Origin: Epiperipatus broadwayi
Taxonomy: Eukaryota; Onychophora; Udeonychophora; Euonychophora; Peripatidae
Assembly: GCA_028023455.1 (NCBI GenBank)
Contig: JAQFVV010012396.1
Location: 10,516,085 to 10,580,084 of the forward strand
Length of the DNA stretch: 64,000 nt
Direction of reading: 5' to 3'
Part shown: positions 25,533 to 37,029 of the stretch, piece by piece
How the letters are laid out: each line of letters starts with the position of its first letter
How positions within the stretch are numbered: the first letter of the stretch is position 1
The notes under the pieces: generated by a model
What the model was told of the DNA's origin: nothing
Seen by the model: the letters and a program-made list of their open reading frames with translations, nothing else
The model's database searches: none
Program-made: the position numbers and the translations under genes

Positions 25533-26680
25533 GTATTTTTTTTTGTAGTTGATAAATAAAAATTATAGACAAAGATTACATCATCTAAAATTTCAAATTA
25601 ATTGATAAAGATATTTTTACCTCTTTATCCTATTCCACCTAAAAGTTATCAGTATGATTTTATTCATTGGCATCAAATTAAACGTTATTAATTACAAATT
25701 TGTTGATTGCAGGATACTATTTACTTTAAGTGGTTTATGCAATTAGTATAATGGAAAGATAAATTTTTAGCTAAAGAATATAAAAAAAATTCACTTTGAT
25801 CAACAAAATGGAACTATTTTGTTCCTTCTGATAACTGTCTTTTGATCTCTTGAGAAATTTATCCTAGAATTATTGTTTAATTTTTATTACTTTAAATTTT
25901 ACTAGTAGAAATTTGATTTTTCAAATAATACTTTTAAAATGAATTTATTTTACTATATATGTAATAAATTTGTAATATATAATAAATAAAATTGATATGT
26001 TTCAAAGGTCAAAATAGAATTTAACATGTTACATTTGATAAATATATTTTATTGACTATTATTTTTTATGCATGTTTCTCAAGATAAGTATTTAAATACA
26101 TTACTACATAGGAACTAGATCTTAACTATTAGTTATATAGTAATGAATTTGCATTTCACTTAAAATCATAGTGGAACCCATGAATTAAACCATTCCTGAA
26201 GTCATGTTACAAATTTAATTTTTTTTTTGTTAGGTAGCTTAAGCTTTTATAATATTGTTTCCAGCAGTATTATTGTAACTATTGGAAAAAAATAACAGTG
26301 TTTATTTTAGAAAATAGCTTTATAATATAAGCTTTATAAAAACATTTCAAATATGGTAACATATCCTACAAATACAATTACTGAAAGAAGATATACTTTA
26401 ATACATTATTCCTTTTACCTTTTATGCTACTTAATATATATATATATAAAATTAAATATTTTCATGGATAAAATATAAACATGAAAAATATAACAAGAAA
26501 TCTGATAAACTAAATAAAAACCTCTCAAATATAAAGTATTCAGGCAAACAGTAATTAAAACAGGTAATGCAAATTAAAATCATTTGATTTACATATTAAA
26601 AATAGCATGTCTCTGATTTACATTAAGCTAAAAGTTGCATCACTGCTAACTTAATACTCAAGCTGGTATGTGGGTAGAAA
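25533..26680. other. A+T-rich DNA without recognisable gene
   Basis: No gene or RNA is visible. A short (TA)n run lies at 26430-26446. Confidence 0.65.
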
Positions 26681-27160
26681 ATCAGATTACTTACTTTAAA
26701 TAGATCAAACAAATACTAGTGTTGACATAAGACTAATAGGTTTCAATTTGCAATACCTGTTTTTCATTGTGGATTGCTGGATTAAATTATAGATGAGATG
26801 TTCTCTAGTTGATAACACTCTCTCATTATATTTTCAAAATTTACTACTTAAAACCATGAAAATATTTAATGTATATAGTTCTTTTTAGGAGATACTTAAT
26901 TAATGTTAAAATTCAGAAAAGTTGTTTACTTCAGTTCTGATATACTATTCATATATCAACCTGAGGATTAATCTAGAAATGATCTCTCTCTTAGTCTACA
27001 GATCAGACAAATGCTATTGTTAATATTAAATCATGTGAGTTCAGTTTGTATTATCTGTTTTAATTGGTGATTTCCTGGATACATAATAAGCTGAGCATTT
27101 ATTTGTATTTAATCAGCTAAATTTCCATTATATTTTTTGATATATATATTATATTTAATG
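26681..27160. repeat. old tandem duplication, ~298-bp spacing
   Basis: The segment around 26703-26795 (GATCAAACAAATACTAGTGTT, CAATTTGCAATACCTGTTTT, GTGGATTGCTGGATTAAATTATA, each shortened here) recurs near 27001-27090 with GATCAGACAAATGC, ATTATCTGTTTTAATTGGTG and CCTGGATACATAATA. Similarity is moderate, and the second unit is cut off by the foldback at 27183. No coding potential was seen. Confidence 0.55.
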
Positions 27161-27182
27161 TTTTCATGGTTATATGATGTAG

Positions 27183-27510
27183 ATAATACAATATTTTTGG
27201 GTATGAACCATGTATTATTTTGCATTATAATCCAATATTTCGACGGACTAGCAACCGCCATTATCAAGGTTAACTTTTGAAAGAACAATCGTTAGATTTC
27301 AAAGAATAATGTGACTCAGTGCGAGATGAGAAGTGAGATTCAACTTGAAGTAGTTCAGCATTCTCATCTTGCACTGAGTCACATTATTCTTTGAGATCTA
27401 ATGATTGTTCTTTCAAAAGTTAACCTTGATAATGGCGGTTGCTAGTCCATCGAAATATCGGATTATAATGCAAAATAATACACAGTTCCTACCCAAAAAT
27501 ATTGTATTAT
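27183..27510. repeat. large foldback element, ~150-bp arms
   Basis: The left arm (27183-27332) and right arm (27361-27510) are nearly perfect reverse complements around a 28-base loop. Landmarks are TTTTGCATTATAATCC, CGACGGACTAGCAACCGCC, TTAACTTTTGAAAGAACAAT, AATAATGTGACTCAGTGC and GATGAGAA. The arms are markedly richer in G+C than the surroundings. A transcript would form a hairpin of about 150 bp. This is a MITE-like or foldback insertion with no coding capacity. Confidence 0.92.
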
Positions 27511-27884
27511 ATATATATAATAAAAAATATTATAGAATTATAGTTTGTGTAATTATTTTCTGTGCCCATGACTTAGGATTCCAATAAGTTTAGAAACTTG
27601 AGATTTTCTTTTAGATAGTTTAGAATTTGCAAGAGATTTAGAATTTCTTTTTCAAATAGTCAAGCCAGTAGACATTCAATTATTTTCCAATAGATGGGTA
27701 TTGAATTATTATTAGTCAGAACACTTAAAAAATGAGGAAAACTGTAAAATACTTACCATCTTGTAGGTGACTTATTTATGTTCATCACTAAAAACTTTTA
27801 TTTTCTGATCACAGTATTCTTTTCCAAAGACTTCATAGAGACATAAACCTGCTTACTAGAATAGCATTTAACTTACAAATCATT

Positions 27885-29930
27885 TTATGATATTAATAGA
27901 CTTTAAATATGGTTTAGACTTAAATAAGATTAACAAGAAAATAACTGATACTTTACCAAGCTACACAGATATCTAAAAATAGCCAATTTAGAAGTATTTA
28001 ATATCTTGAAATCTGTAAAACCATATAATAAAGAATGAATAATGAAATAAGAAATTATAACTGTGAAATAGTAAAGAAAGATCAAAAATCTCAAAAATAT
28101 AAAACTATATTTCGGTATTGAAAGGAATATTATTTAAGAAATAAGAAAAAAAAATCATGTTATTATAAAATGAGATATTTTGAGTTGTGTGGAAGAATTC
28201 TTCAAAAAACTCACAGTAATAAAGGTCAATAAAACAAAATATTCTCACAATTACAGCATTTTTCAAAATGTATTTTAAATGAAAAGATGAGTTATGCCAT
28301 TAAGTCTATGAAGAATGGAAAAGCTTCAGAAAATGATAATATTATTAGAGATAATATAAAAGAAAACAGGCATGAGAAATGTTAAAACTACATATAATAT
28401 CTAGGTAAAAAAATATTCTAGATAATTGGAAGAATGCAAAAATAATATATTTAAAAAAGTAATATATATTAGAAACTTTGACCTATCAATTTTCTATCAG
28501 ATCTATACACTCTGTATTAAAATGATTAAAATTCATCTATAAAAAACTTTGAATTCAAATCAACCAAAAAATTAAGTAGAGTTTAAAAGTAATCATAGCA
28601 TATCATATCCAAGTATTAAAGGAAATTTTAAAAAAAATGTAATGAATATAATTTCCATTTTATATTGCCTCTTGTAGATTATGAAAAAACCCATTTATTC
28701 TATTGGCATTTTGCAGTGATTAAAACTTTGGAACATTATTCATACCCAGAACATTGACAATTATGATAGAATATTTATCAAATTTCAACAGCAGTAATGA
28801 AATGTTTTACATCAGTTTTATAAAATTATTTTTATGAATTAAAGTGGAAAATTAGAGGAATAAAAATAATGGACATTACATAAATTACCTAAATTTTAAA
28901 AATGATATGATTGTTTAAAAAATGGTAATGGCAATTGAATGATGTTATTACTTGAGAGTGCATAGAAAGTTTGATTGTGGGATGTGACAAGATTAGTCAC
29001 AATCCATAAGCCTTAGACTCCACAGTCTGCCATTCCATCACACATGCCTTTAAAATATTGCTTCAGAGCTTCAGGAAATGTTACAAGAGCAATATTTAGC
29101 CCTATTGTCTTGTTTTCATTTGAAAAAAAAAAAAGAAATAAATCTAATGATAACAGCTAAAAAGTTCAATGATTTCTAAAATAGAGATTAGTGATTATAA
29201 ATCAGAATCTAATAACAATAAATATCTGATCAATACATAATAGTTGATTAATCGACTAATTATACTTGAATGGATTTCTTTTGATAGAAATAACTTTAAA
29301 ATATGCTCACAATGGTAGTTTTTAGTCAAACATTGTTAGCTGAGAGATCAGTGCAGCTGCCTTGCAAGAAAAAAAATGGTTGCAGATGGTTGTTGTGGGT
29401 ATGCCTCCTGGCCGATGCTATGACATATGGAAAAAGGTAGTTTTTTAATAATTATATTTTACCAGTACTTAGTATAAACCTGAGATTTGAATACTAAATA
29501 GAAGAGCAATTTATACCACTCATTGAAATTGGAGAGATTACATTGGGATTAACAACAAGGGTTTGAAAGAAAAATACATGGGAGGATGAAATAAATTGAT
29601 ATTAACAACATCACAATCTTGTTAAGTTTAGTGCAGTAGCAGAGTATCAGATCCAAAAGCTGCAGTGTTTAAATCAAAGCTTAACTTAGCGTTTATAGTA
29701 TTTGAATTCCATATGACCTCCCAAGCAACAAATTATTTTATTATTTTTTATCTTTATTGACAAATTAATAGAATTAAAAAACTAAAATAAAATTAAGTAG
29801 ATACATTAATAAAGGTGATGATATATGAACAACTGAAATCATAAACTGAATCTAAAATGCACAAAAAAAGACTATGTGTAATATGCATGGATGAAGTAAG
29901 GAAGTTTACTGTAGTGGACTGATAATGATT
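27885..29930 (+). mobile_element. decayed RTE-type LINE, copy B
   Basis: Compared with the element at 57.4 kb, this keeps the order of landmarks. 27900-27950 matches the GATTTGAATGAAATTAATATG segment. 28285-28360 matches the reverse transcriptase segment MKKGKAPGNDG (here MKNGKASENDN-like). 28590-28720 matches the block before FVDYEKAFDS. 28830-28940 matches the region before the FADD box. 29455-29610 matches PVLTYGSETWTLNRRAIQ. 29865-29920 matches the last ~80 codons. Stops and frameshifts are dense. A SINE interrupts it at 29325-29435. It lacks the endonuclease half. Confidence 0.8.
29325..29435 (+). mobile_element. tRNA-derived SINE (family A), degenerate copy
   Basis: The body keeps GCTGAGAGATCAGTGCAGC (A-box region), GCCTTGCAAG, GTTGTGGGTATGCCTCC (a worn B box) and GGCCGATGCTATGACA. 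The flanks GGTAGTTTTTA (29314-29324) and GGTAGTTTTTTA (29436-29447) are a target-site duplication. It inserted into RTE copy B, so it is younger than that copy, though its own B box has lost several positions. Confidence 0.8.
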
Positions 29931-29974
29931 TAAAAGTGTAGATGCTCTTCATATAATCTGCCTAAAGCTTTACT

Positions 29975-30100
29975 AATAAATATAATCAAAGTAGAATTGA
30001 ATAATTATAAAAAATTCTAGCAAAATCAAAAATTTACAAAATTTTCTAAATTTTGATTTTTCTAGAATTTTATTATTTGATTCTACTTTGTATAAATATA
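29975..30100. repeat. A+T-rich inverted repeat, ~50-bp arms
   Basis: The left arm (CAAAGTAGAATTGAATAAT, AAATTCTAGCAAAATCAAAA) and the right arm (TTTTGATTTTTCTAGAATTT, TATTTGATTCTACTTTG) pair with few mismatches around a centre near 30035. It is probably a foldback or MITE. It directly follows the 3' end of RTE copy B. Confidence 0.75.
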
Positions 30101-32153
30101 AATTAAACAACAATTATATATAACACTAGTGACAACAATAGCATACAAAAAGCTTTCAACTATGAATATACGTTTCAAACTATATATGGTATTTATATTT
30201 TAAATACAAGAGAGAATGTGTCTCTGTCTGTAGTGCTTTTTTTTAAGTTTACTTATTACAATACTTTTATTTGATCTCAACTATTAACAGTTTTGGTGAC
30301 TCAGTTACTAATGATATTAGTACTAGAAATAATATTGTGGAGAATTTGTTATATAGTTCAGTCGTTAATTATTTCATCCAATCTGAAATTCCAAAAAGAG
30401 TCTGATTAAAAAATACTGTGTGGAATGTTGGATAATTAATTTGTGTATTCTGTTGCTTCATTATTTTTATTAATGTAGAAAGTTCTTTTAGATTCTTAAT
30501 GATTTGATCCACTGATCTCTAGTAAAATGTGTTGCCTCTGGATAAAATTTTAACAAAACCAACGTTTACATCATGGTTAGTATTTAGAATATATAGAATA
30601 AATATTATCGGTTACAAAGGTTTTATTACATTATCAGGTTCTTTTTATTTTTCGAAGCAAGCACAGAAACTCAAAAAAAGACGTTCAGTCACTATAGATT
30701 TTGAGAAGGAAATAGGGTTGTAAGGCTTTTTAATGTAAATATGAATAGTCACTATACTGGCATTAGAAGAAACATAATAATACCATAAAACAATCATTAT
30801 CATAATCCATTCTATGCATTCTAAACTACCAGAGAACAAAAGTAATAATTTCAGTAAGAAAAACCTTACTACGTGATACAGTAGAACTTTTTATTCATAG
30901 AGAAATTTATATATATAAAACATGCTTATAAAAAAAAATGTAATTACACACATATGCTTTAATATGAACTTGTCTGAATTTCACTTTGGATAAAATAAAT
31001 ACAGCTAAATTATATGGCAGGTGATATGCTGTTTATTTTTCGTTATGTTTCAAATATTATCTACTAATGATGAGCCATCTATATTTTTCAGATGATGGTA
31101 GGTGACATTCAACCTAAATGTTAATGTTAAAATCTCAGTAAGAAATGACATACAAAAGAGAATTCAAAAATTGCATTAACATTTTTTCACTTTAGAAACT
31201 TTACTTTTAACATATATAGAATGTGTATAAATGCCTATACATATATAGTAGTATTTGATATCTTCACACGTAGTTTTAAAAGAATTATCAATTATTTTTC
31301 ACAATTTTTTTTATTACATCTGATTGTAACTATGAAAACTACAGCGTATCTATCTATTCGGCATTATCTTTCTTTCAATGCAGTTGATTTGTACTTTCTT
31401 CCAATCTTGCTGAATTATTTCAAGTAAAAATCATTGTCATTAACAATTGAAATCAAGGCAGTATTCCAGCTAAAATGCCCATTTACCAATCACGGAGTTC
31501 TTCAACTTTTAAAACTTTCTTGCTCAACAAAACTCTACACACATGAATATTTATAAATATGCATATATCAAATCACTGTACTTTATATAATAAATGTTGT
31601 TAGGATTTGTACTTTTTTTTTCTTCCAGATTGATTTTAACTGTTGTCTCCATTTAAATCAATACTCGTCTTCATTGCAATGACCTACATTGTGCGAAAGC
31701 AGATATAATTGACGATTTCCCGGGAAAAAGCAGCCCTCAGCATAATTGAATTTTTCTACTTGTTTCATCTTCATATCATTTTAAATAACATTTTAAATTC
31801 TTTTATGAAGTTCAGTAATTAAAAACGATATTCTTATTTTCTTAAATAGGTGAAATTGAATATAAGAAAGATCAGTTTACAGTATTTAAATAAAAAAAAA
31901 CATTGTTAAGAATATATATAAATGAATACATAGATATGAGGTTACGGTTATGGGTATAACTTTCAGTTCGCAATAGACCAAAATTTTAGAATGAATCATG
32001 ATATGTAATATCTGTTGTAGAACTTTTTATATTTTTTAAATCGGGTCATTGTCAAACTATTATCAATTCTTAAAAAATAATGATTCATCACTAAAATATT
32101 ACATAAGAGTAAGAGTTTCCTAATAATATTCATAAAGACAGAATAAGAAAGAG
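30101..32153. other. non-coding DNA without recognisable gene
   Basis: Short open frames at 30529-30839 and 31221-31427 have no family resemblance. A TTTTTTTTCTTCCAG tract at 31613-31627 followed by a more G+C-rich 120 bases (31628-31745) looks like a splice acceptor, but the frame behind it closes after 17 codons. I treat it as unproved. Confidence 0.5.
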
Positions 32154-32169
32154 AAGGTAGGATAATGGA

Positions 32170-32280
32170 GTCTTGCATTGATGGTCGAGAGGTCAGCGCG
32201 ACTGTCTTGCACTTGCAGGCAGTTGCCCGGGTTGCGGGTTCGCGTCCCGGCCGATGCTATGACACTTTTTTTAAAAAAAA
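32170..32280 (+). mobile_element. tRNA-derived SINE (family A), well-preserved copy
   Basis: TGGTCGAGAGGTCAGCGCG (A box), GCAGGCAGTTGCCCGG, GCGGGTTCGCGTCCCGG (a good B box) and GATGCTATGACAC with a T7 run and A run. The 16-bp flanks AAGGTAGGATAATGGA at 32154-32169 and 32281-32296 are identical. The intact boxes and duplication suggest a recent insertion. A minus-strand open frame of 115 codons runs across it and is not a gene. Confidence 0.93.
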
Positions 32281-32296
32281 AAGGTAGGATAATGGA

Positions 32297-33914
32297 TTTA
32301 GCTAGAGGTGAAACCAGTAGCTGTAATGGAATGCGATTAGTAATGCAAAGAAAATAATAAACAATTATTCTCATAAGGTCTGCATGTCTTTTAAATCCAT
32401 ACAAAGAGTATAAATACTCTGTAAGAAAATATATGGCAACACATACACACTCAATGGCATATAGCAAATAGCAGTTAACACATCAGTGTAGAGTGTAAGC
32501 TATGGAAACAGGATAGCTATAGTTATGGATACTACAATCCTAGCTATAATTGTACAAGCTAACCATCACATATATAGATCAGAGAAAGATTGAGCCTAGA
32601 TTTGAAAACATTGCTGTTGGACTGACACTCACCATGTAAAGTATCACATTGGAAAGATTAACAAGTCCATCTCCAACACTAAAGGTGGGGTAAGGTAACA
32701 CATCTGTACATTGTATGTATTTATTTATGTTATGATTTTGCAATTAGTGTTTGACCTTAGCTGGAATTGTTAAGATATCAGCAGAAGTGGAGTAAGAGAG
32801 GACAAGATTCAAATACAGAAGAGTACAAAACAGATTTCAAGAATAGAAGAAAATGACAGATTTTTCAAGTATCGAGACAATATATAGCAATAAACTCATG
32901 ATCATATGGAAGTCAAGGTCATCAAGCCAAAGTGACACCAGATAATAAGTAAAGCACCAGACTGAAGCAATTCAAACCAGATAAATAGCAACCTGACAAT
33001 CTTCTGTTGTATGAGCAAAAACCCGAGAAGCAGCCGTGGAATTATGAACTGCACTTTCTATACTATAATTGTGAATAATAAATGTTATATTATCATTGAC
33101 AGTTTGTTTTATAGATCTTAAGTTGCAGAAAACAACATAAAATAATCTTTTTTATTGCAGAATTTATGCTAAAATAAGTAAAAGCAGCCTTTTAATACCT
33201 TTTTATGAAAATTATGGCATCTACCATACACTTTGTGCAAAATTGTGATTGTCATTATAGACATTCAAGTGAATGCAAGAGAAAAGTTGATCCTGATCAC
33301 CTATAGATAAACTGCCCTGTTTATTAGCTCAGAATTATTAGGGAGTCATGAGCAAGCTCATCAGTACATAGGCAATCTTGTAACTATGGGATGGTAGGTT
33401 AACTAAAATGAGCTTTGTGTTTGGAATTAAAAATTGTTATATAATTTTTACCTGAAATGAATAATTGGACCAAGTTTTTATTTCTGAATGTCTCTCAGTC
33501 TTAACATTAGATACTACAAGAATATTCATCATATTGAAGATTTTATTCACCATTCAGCAAAAGTAGATGAGATGTTTGATGATATTTCATATTGAAAAGG
33601 TACTTTTAGCATTAGAATATGTTATTAATTAAGAAGTGAGAATTTTTATAAAGGCTAGAAGCTTTATTTGATATTTCAGAAAAAAATATTTGCACTGAAG
33701 ACAATTTAGGTTCACGGGAAGAGGTTTCTGGAAAATATCATTTAATAAAATCAATAATCATTTCACTATGTTCTTAATAACCCTATCATTAAGATCATAC
33801 AAACATGGGGTGATTGAATATAAAAAAAGATCATCTTATATTCTCTAAATAAACAAAAAAAAAATCTACAAATATTGTTCATTTTTTTTAACCTACATAT
33901 AAAATATGAATAAG
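32297..33914. other. non-coding DNA, possible unassigned repeat
   Basis: The part at 32480-33080 is less A+T-rich than its neighbours and ends near GAAGCAGCCGTGGAATTATG, as a solo LTR or old repeat might. No matching copy or direct-repeat boundary was found here. The remainder to 33914 shows nothing recognisable. Confidence 0.4.
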
Positions 33915-34150
33915 ATATATAAGATTTGAAATACAAGCATTCTTATATCTGGAACTTAATTGTAAATATAGGGAATTTGAACTCAGACTTTCAAGCAACT
34001 TTCAACTATCCACACTATCACATACTACTGATACACATGACCAAACACACGCAGAAAAGATCAATAATCATCAATATACATATTTCATGCTGAACCAGCA
34101 CTCATCAGTTGGTCCAGATTATCATCTTCCACACACATATATAATCAGTG
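33915..34150 (-). repeat. interspersed repeat family B, long copy
   Basis: It shares ordered landmarks with 15955-16150: TATATTTACAATTAAG, GAGTTCAAATTCCC (B-box-like), CTTGAAAGTCTG, GTGTATCAG, CATGTG-like spacer and a GGACCAACTGATGAGTG region, all read on the minus strand. Divergence between the copies is moderate. No target-site duplication could be fixed. Confidence 0.65.
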
Positions 34151-34365
34151 CTCAGTTTATATTAAGATAGCAAATCTTTATACTTTAATGGACCCTACTC
34201 CAACTTCCAACTCTTCAGACATCCATAACATTGAAAATCTGATGATAGAATGCCAATATTGTTATGCCCATGTTGATCTCAAATCACTCTGATCCCTCAT
34301 GTGTAGGACAGTATCCATTTAAATACACAGAAGATGGATGGGTAGAATGCAGGCTTAATGTGTAA

Positions 34366-34461
34366 GATTTGAAATACAGGTATTCTTATATATGGAACTT
34401 AATTGTAAATATAGGGGATTTGAATTCAGACAAAGTCTGAGTTCAAATCCCTATATTTACG
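34366..34461. repeat. family B end duplicated as a tight hairpin
   Basis: The segment 34366-34431 repeats 33923-33993 in direct orientation (GATTTGAAATACA, ATTCTTATAT, GGAACTTAATTGTAAATATAG). It is followed at once by an inverted copy of its last 26 bases: GTAAATATAGGGGATTTGAA (34405-34424) pairs with TTCAAATCCCTATATTTAC (34442-34460), with a 3-base centre at 34432-34434. The result is a near-perfect hairpin. Confidence 0.85.
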
Positions 34462-34469
34462 AATAAGTA

Positions 34470-36645
34470 TATATTAATGATACAGAATCTCAAATTGTTG
34501 CTTAGATAATTAATTTTAAGATCAGTGTCTCCCTTTTACTAGTGAACTTGAGGCTGAATGACTATTAAGACTCTTGGTAGCAGGCCAATATAGAAAAGTG
34601 GTAAAACAAACAAACAATGGCTGTTCTTAAGTCTGCTGATCAACATATAAAAATAATTTATAGCTTTTGCTTTTTTACATCACTCATCAATAACAAAAAA
34701 TTAGACTATCAAGAAATTTCTCACATTGAACATTGTAATTATCCAATCTATGGTATTTTCTATAACTGGATATGAAAATTGCATACTATAAAAAGAATAG
34801 AATAATAATGAAGACTTTTAAGAGCACACCGACAAAGAATAGAATATGTCTAGACTTGAACTTTTTGCTTCAAGAAGAAACAATCACATTTAATTGCTGT
34901 ATTTTGGAAAGAAAATTCTGAATAATACATAGAAAGATTTAAAAAGAAGAGGGCAATTAGCAATGATGTGGATAGGTTCCTTCATTTCAATAATGAATAT
35001 GTAATTGAGGAAACAGGTGACAGGCAAGTTTTAAAAAATGTCATTCTTATGATCATCAGGAATCAACATCAGTATTAGCAGCCACTCATGAAAATATATG
35101 ACTTTTATAATTTCATAAGTAGAAGAATATTGAACAAGTTAAAGATAGATTTGTGACTAAACAAACCAAATCCATGAGCCACAAATATATTTATTTGATT
35201 TTTTGCACTTCTCTCTTTTAACTTTATCTGTGGCAACATTTCTTTGAAAGATTTCAATATGTTACACTTAATTCTAGCTCTTCATTGATTTCTATCATAT
35301 ATGTTATTTTAATGAAAGCAATCATTTTACATTTTTTTCTACTTGAAATAATCATTATGATATAAAGAAAATCTGTCCTTCACATAAAAATTATGCTCAA
35401 GTTTTTTATAGGACACTTATTAGGTCATCAAATATTATTCATTTTCACTACACTTCCAAGTCCATTGCAGATTTGCTCTTGTATTCAATACCATCACAAT
35501 TCTAAATAACATGTTATGAGGTCTACAAACTTGCCATGATATATTTTCGGAATCTCATGAAACATTTTAAATAGAATTTTCTAATATCTTTGTTACATTA
35601 TTAGATAATTCAGACTAATCTCTTTCTATTAAATTTAACAGAATCATAGAACTACATATAATACTTAGGTACTTGTGTATTTCTCAGTAGTGGAAGAGCA
35701 GAAATGGTTTTTTTTGTTCTAATATACAGTTTCAAGGGCACACCTCTGCAAGTATCTCTTTATGATTTTTTTTACCAATTTTATGTTAAGGAATATGTGT
35801 TAGTTGTTAAGTTGAAAAAAAATTAAAAATTGATTATAAATTTCATTCAGAAGAGTTATTTGTTTTTTTTCTTTTATATATATTTTGATGTTTAAATGTG
35901 ACATGTTAGAATTATTTTTGCAGTTTCTTAAAGACAGTGTCTTTCTTTTTGTCACTATCATTTTGGCAAAATGCTCAAAATTTGGAATCTTCTTCAGATG
36001 GAATAGCATGTCTTGGAGTATTTTCAAACATATGAAATCCTGTCTTCCCAAAAATATGTATTAATGGCCATGATATGACAGTTTACTTTCAAACATACAC
36101 TAAACAATTTTCAAATAGCCTAACTCTTAAATAAGCAATAACACGTTTTGTTTAAGTACTTTTTTTTATATTTGCATTAATATTTCTTCTTCTTTTTTTT
36201 CTTAATTAAAAAAAACAAAAAAACCCAATAAAATGAAAATATTCTAAAAAAATGTGCACCAAAATTGTCTTTTCTTAAAAAATAATACTAAAAAAAAGAA
36301 AAACAGCAATACTGGAAGTATTGAATACAATTGCTTCTTTTCAGCCACTTTATTGTAAATGTATGCCCATCAAAGTATATAATTGAACAAAAAAATGCTT
36401 CTGCCCTTCAGCTACTGGGAAATTCCAAAGTACCAATATTTATATTTTTGAATAGGAATTTTCATCAATGTAAGCATTGGAATTACATATATGACTTACT
36501 TATAATGAATACAAATAGAAAAAAAAACCCCAATAATGTAATCTGAGTTCAGATGTCTTGCAGATTTTTTGTTTGTATAATATATATATATATATTATAG
36601 ATTAATAATTTTTTTTTTAACAGATATAATTGTTGAAATATTTTA
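34470..36645. other. A+T-rich DNA without supported gene
   Basis: A weak minus-strand resemblance to the LINE endonuclease (LQWTWK-like near 35475) is noted, but flanking motifs do not line up. The frame at 35800-36051 has no recognisable motif. A (TA)n run lies at 36577-36597. Confidence 0.45.
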
Positions 36646-36777
36646 ATATGTGAAAATATGTTATATTTTCATATTAAAAAAGAAATACTGTCAGATGTTA
36701 ATAAACAATAATCAACAAAATAACACCTGATAGTAATTTTTTTTTAATATGAAAATATAACAGATACTTTCACATAT
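36646..36777. repeat. foldback element, ~55-bp arms
   Basis: The arms 36646-36701 and 36721-36777 share TGTTATATTTTCATATTAAA and TAACACCTGATAGTAATTTT in reverse-complement order, with a 19-base loop rich in A. A few mismatches. MITE-like, no coding potential. Confidence 0.85.
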
Positions 36778-36911
36778 AAAAATAGATGAACAATATATAT
36801 ATATTGAAACAGTCGACCTTAGTTCAAAATCGAGTTTCACTGTTCTACCACAGCCCATGTGTCATCCTGCTCCTTTTTTTTTGTAAAATGTATATAAACT
36901 ATACATATATT

Positions 36912-37014
36912 GTCTTGCATTGGTGGTCGAGTGGTCAGCGCGATTGACTTGCACTTGCAGGCAGTTGCCCGGGTTGCGGGTTCGCGTCCCGGCCGATACT
37001 ATGACACTTAAAAA
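36912..37014 (+). mobile_element. tRNA-derived SINE (family A), well-preserved copy
   Basis: TGGTCGAGTGGTCAGCGCG (A box), GCAGGCAGTTGCCCGG, GCGGGTTCGCGTCCCGG (B box) and GATACTATGACAC. The flanks AAACTATACATATAT (36897-36911) and AAACTATATGTATAT (37015-37029) differ at only two positions, which supports a target-site duplication. It differs from the 32.2-kb copy at few bases. Confidence 0.9.
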
Positions 37015-37029
37015 AAACTATATGTATAT

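Noticed and set aside
31613-31745. Splice-acceptor-like tract followed by a G+C-richer segment
   Set aside because: The only open frame behind it closes after 17 codons and no donor or homology was seen.
32120-32467. 115-codon minus-strand frame
   Set aside because: It runs across the SINE at 32170-32280 in antisense; the stops are absent only because of the SINE's base composition.
35400-36060. Possible minus-strand LINE endonuclease piece (LQWTWK-like)
   Set aside because: Only one short motif matches the RTE reference and its neighbours do not line up, so it may be chance.
13286-37014. Functional tRNA genes
   Set aside because: The five tRNA-like sequences have flanking target-site duplications, irregular anticodon arms and T/A tails, so they are SINEs.
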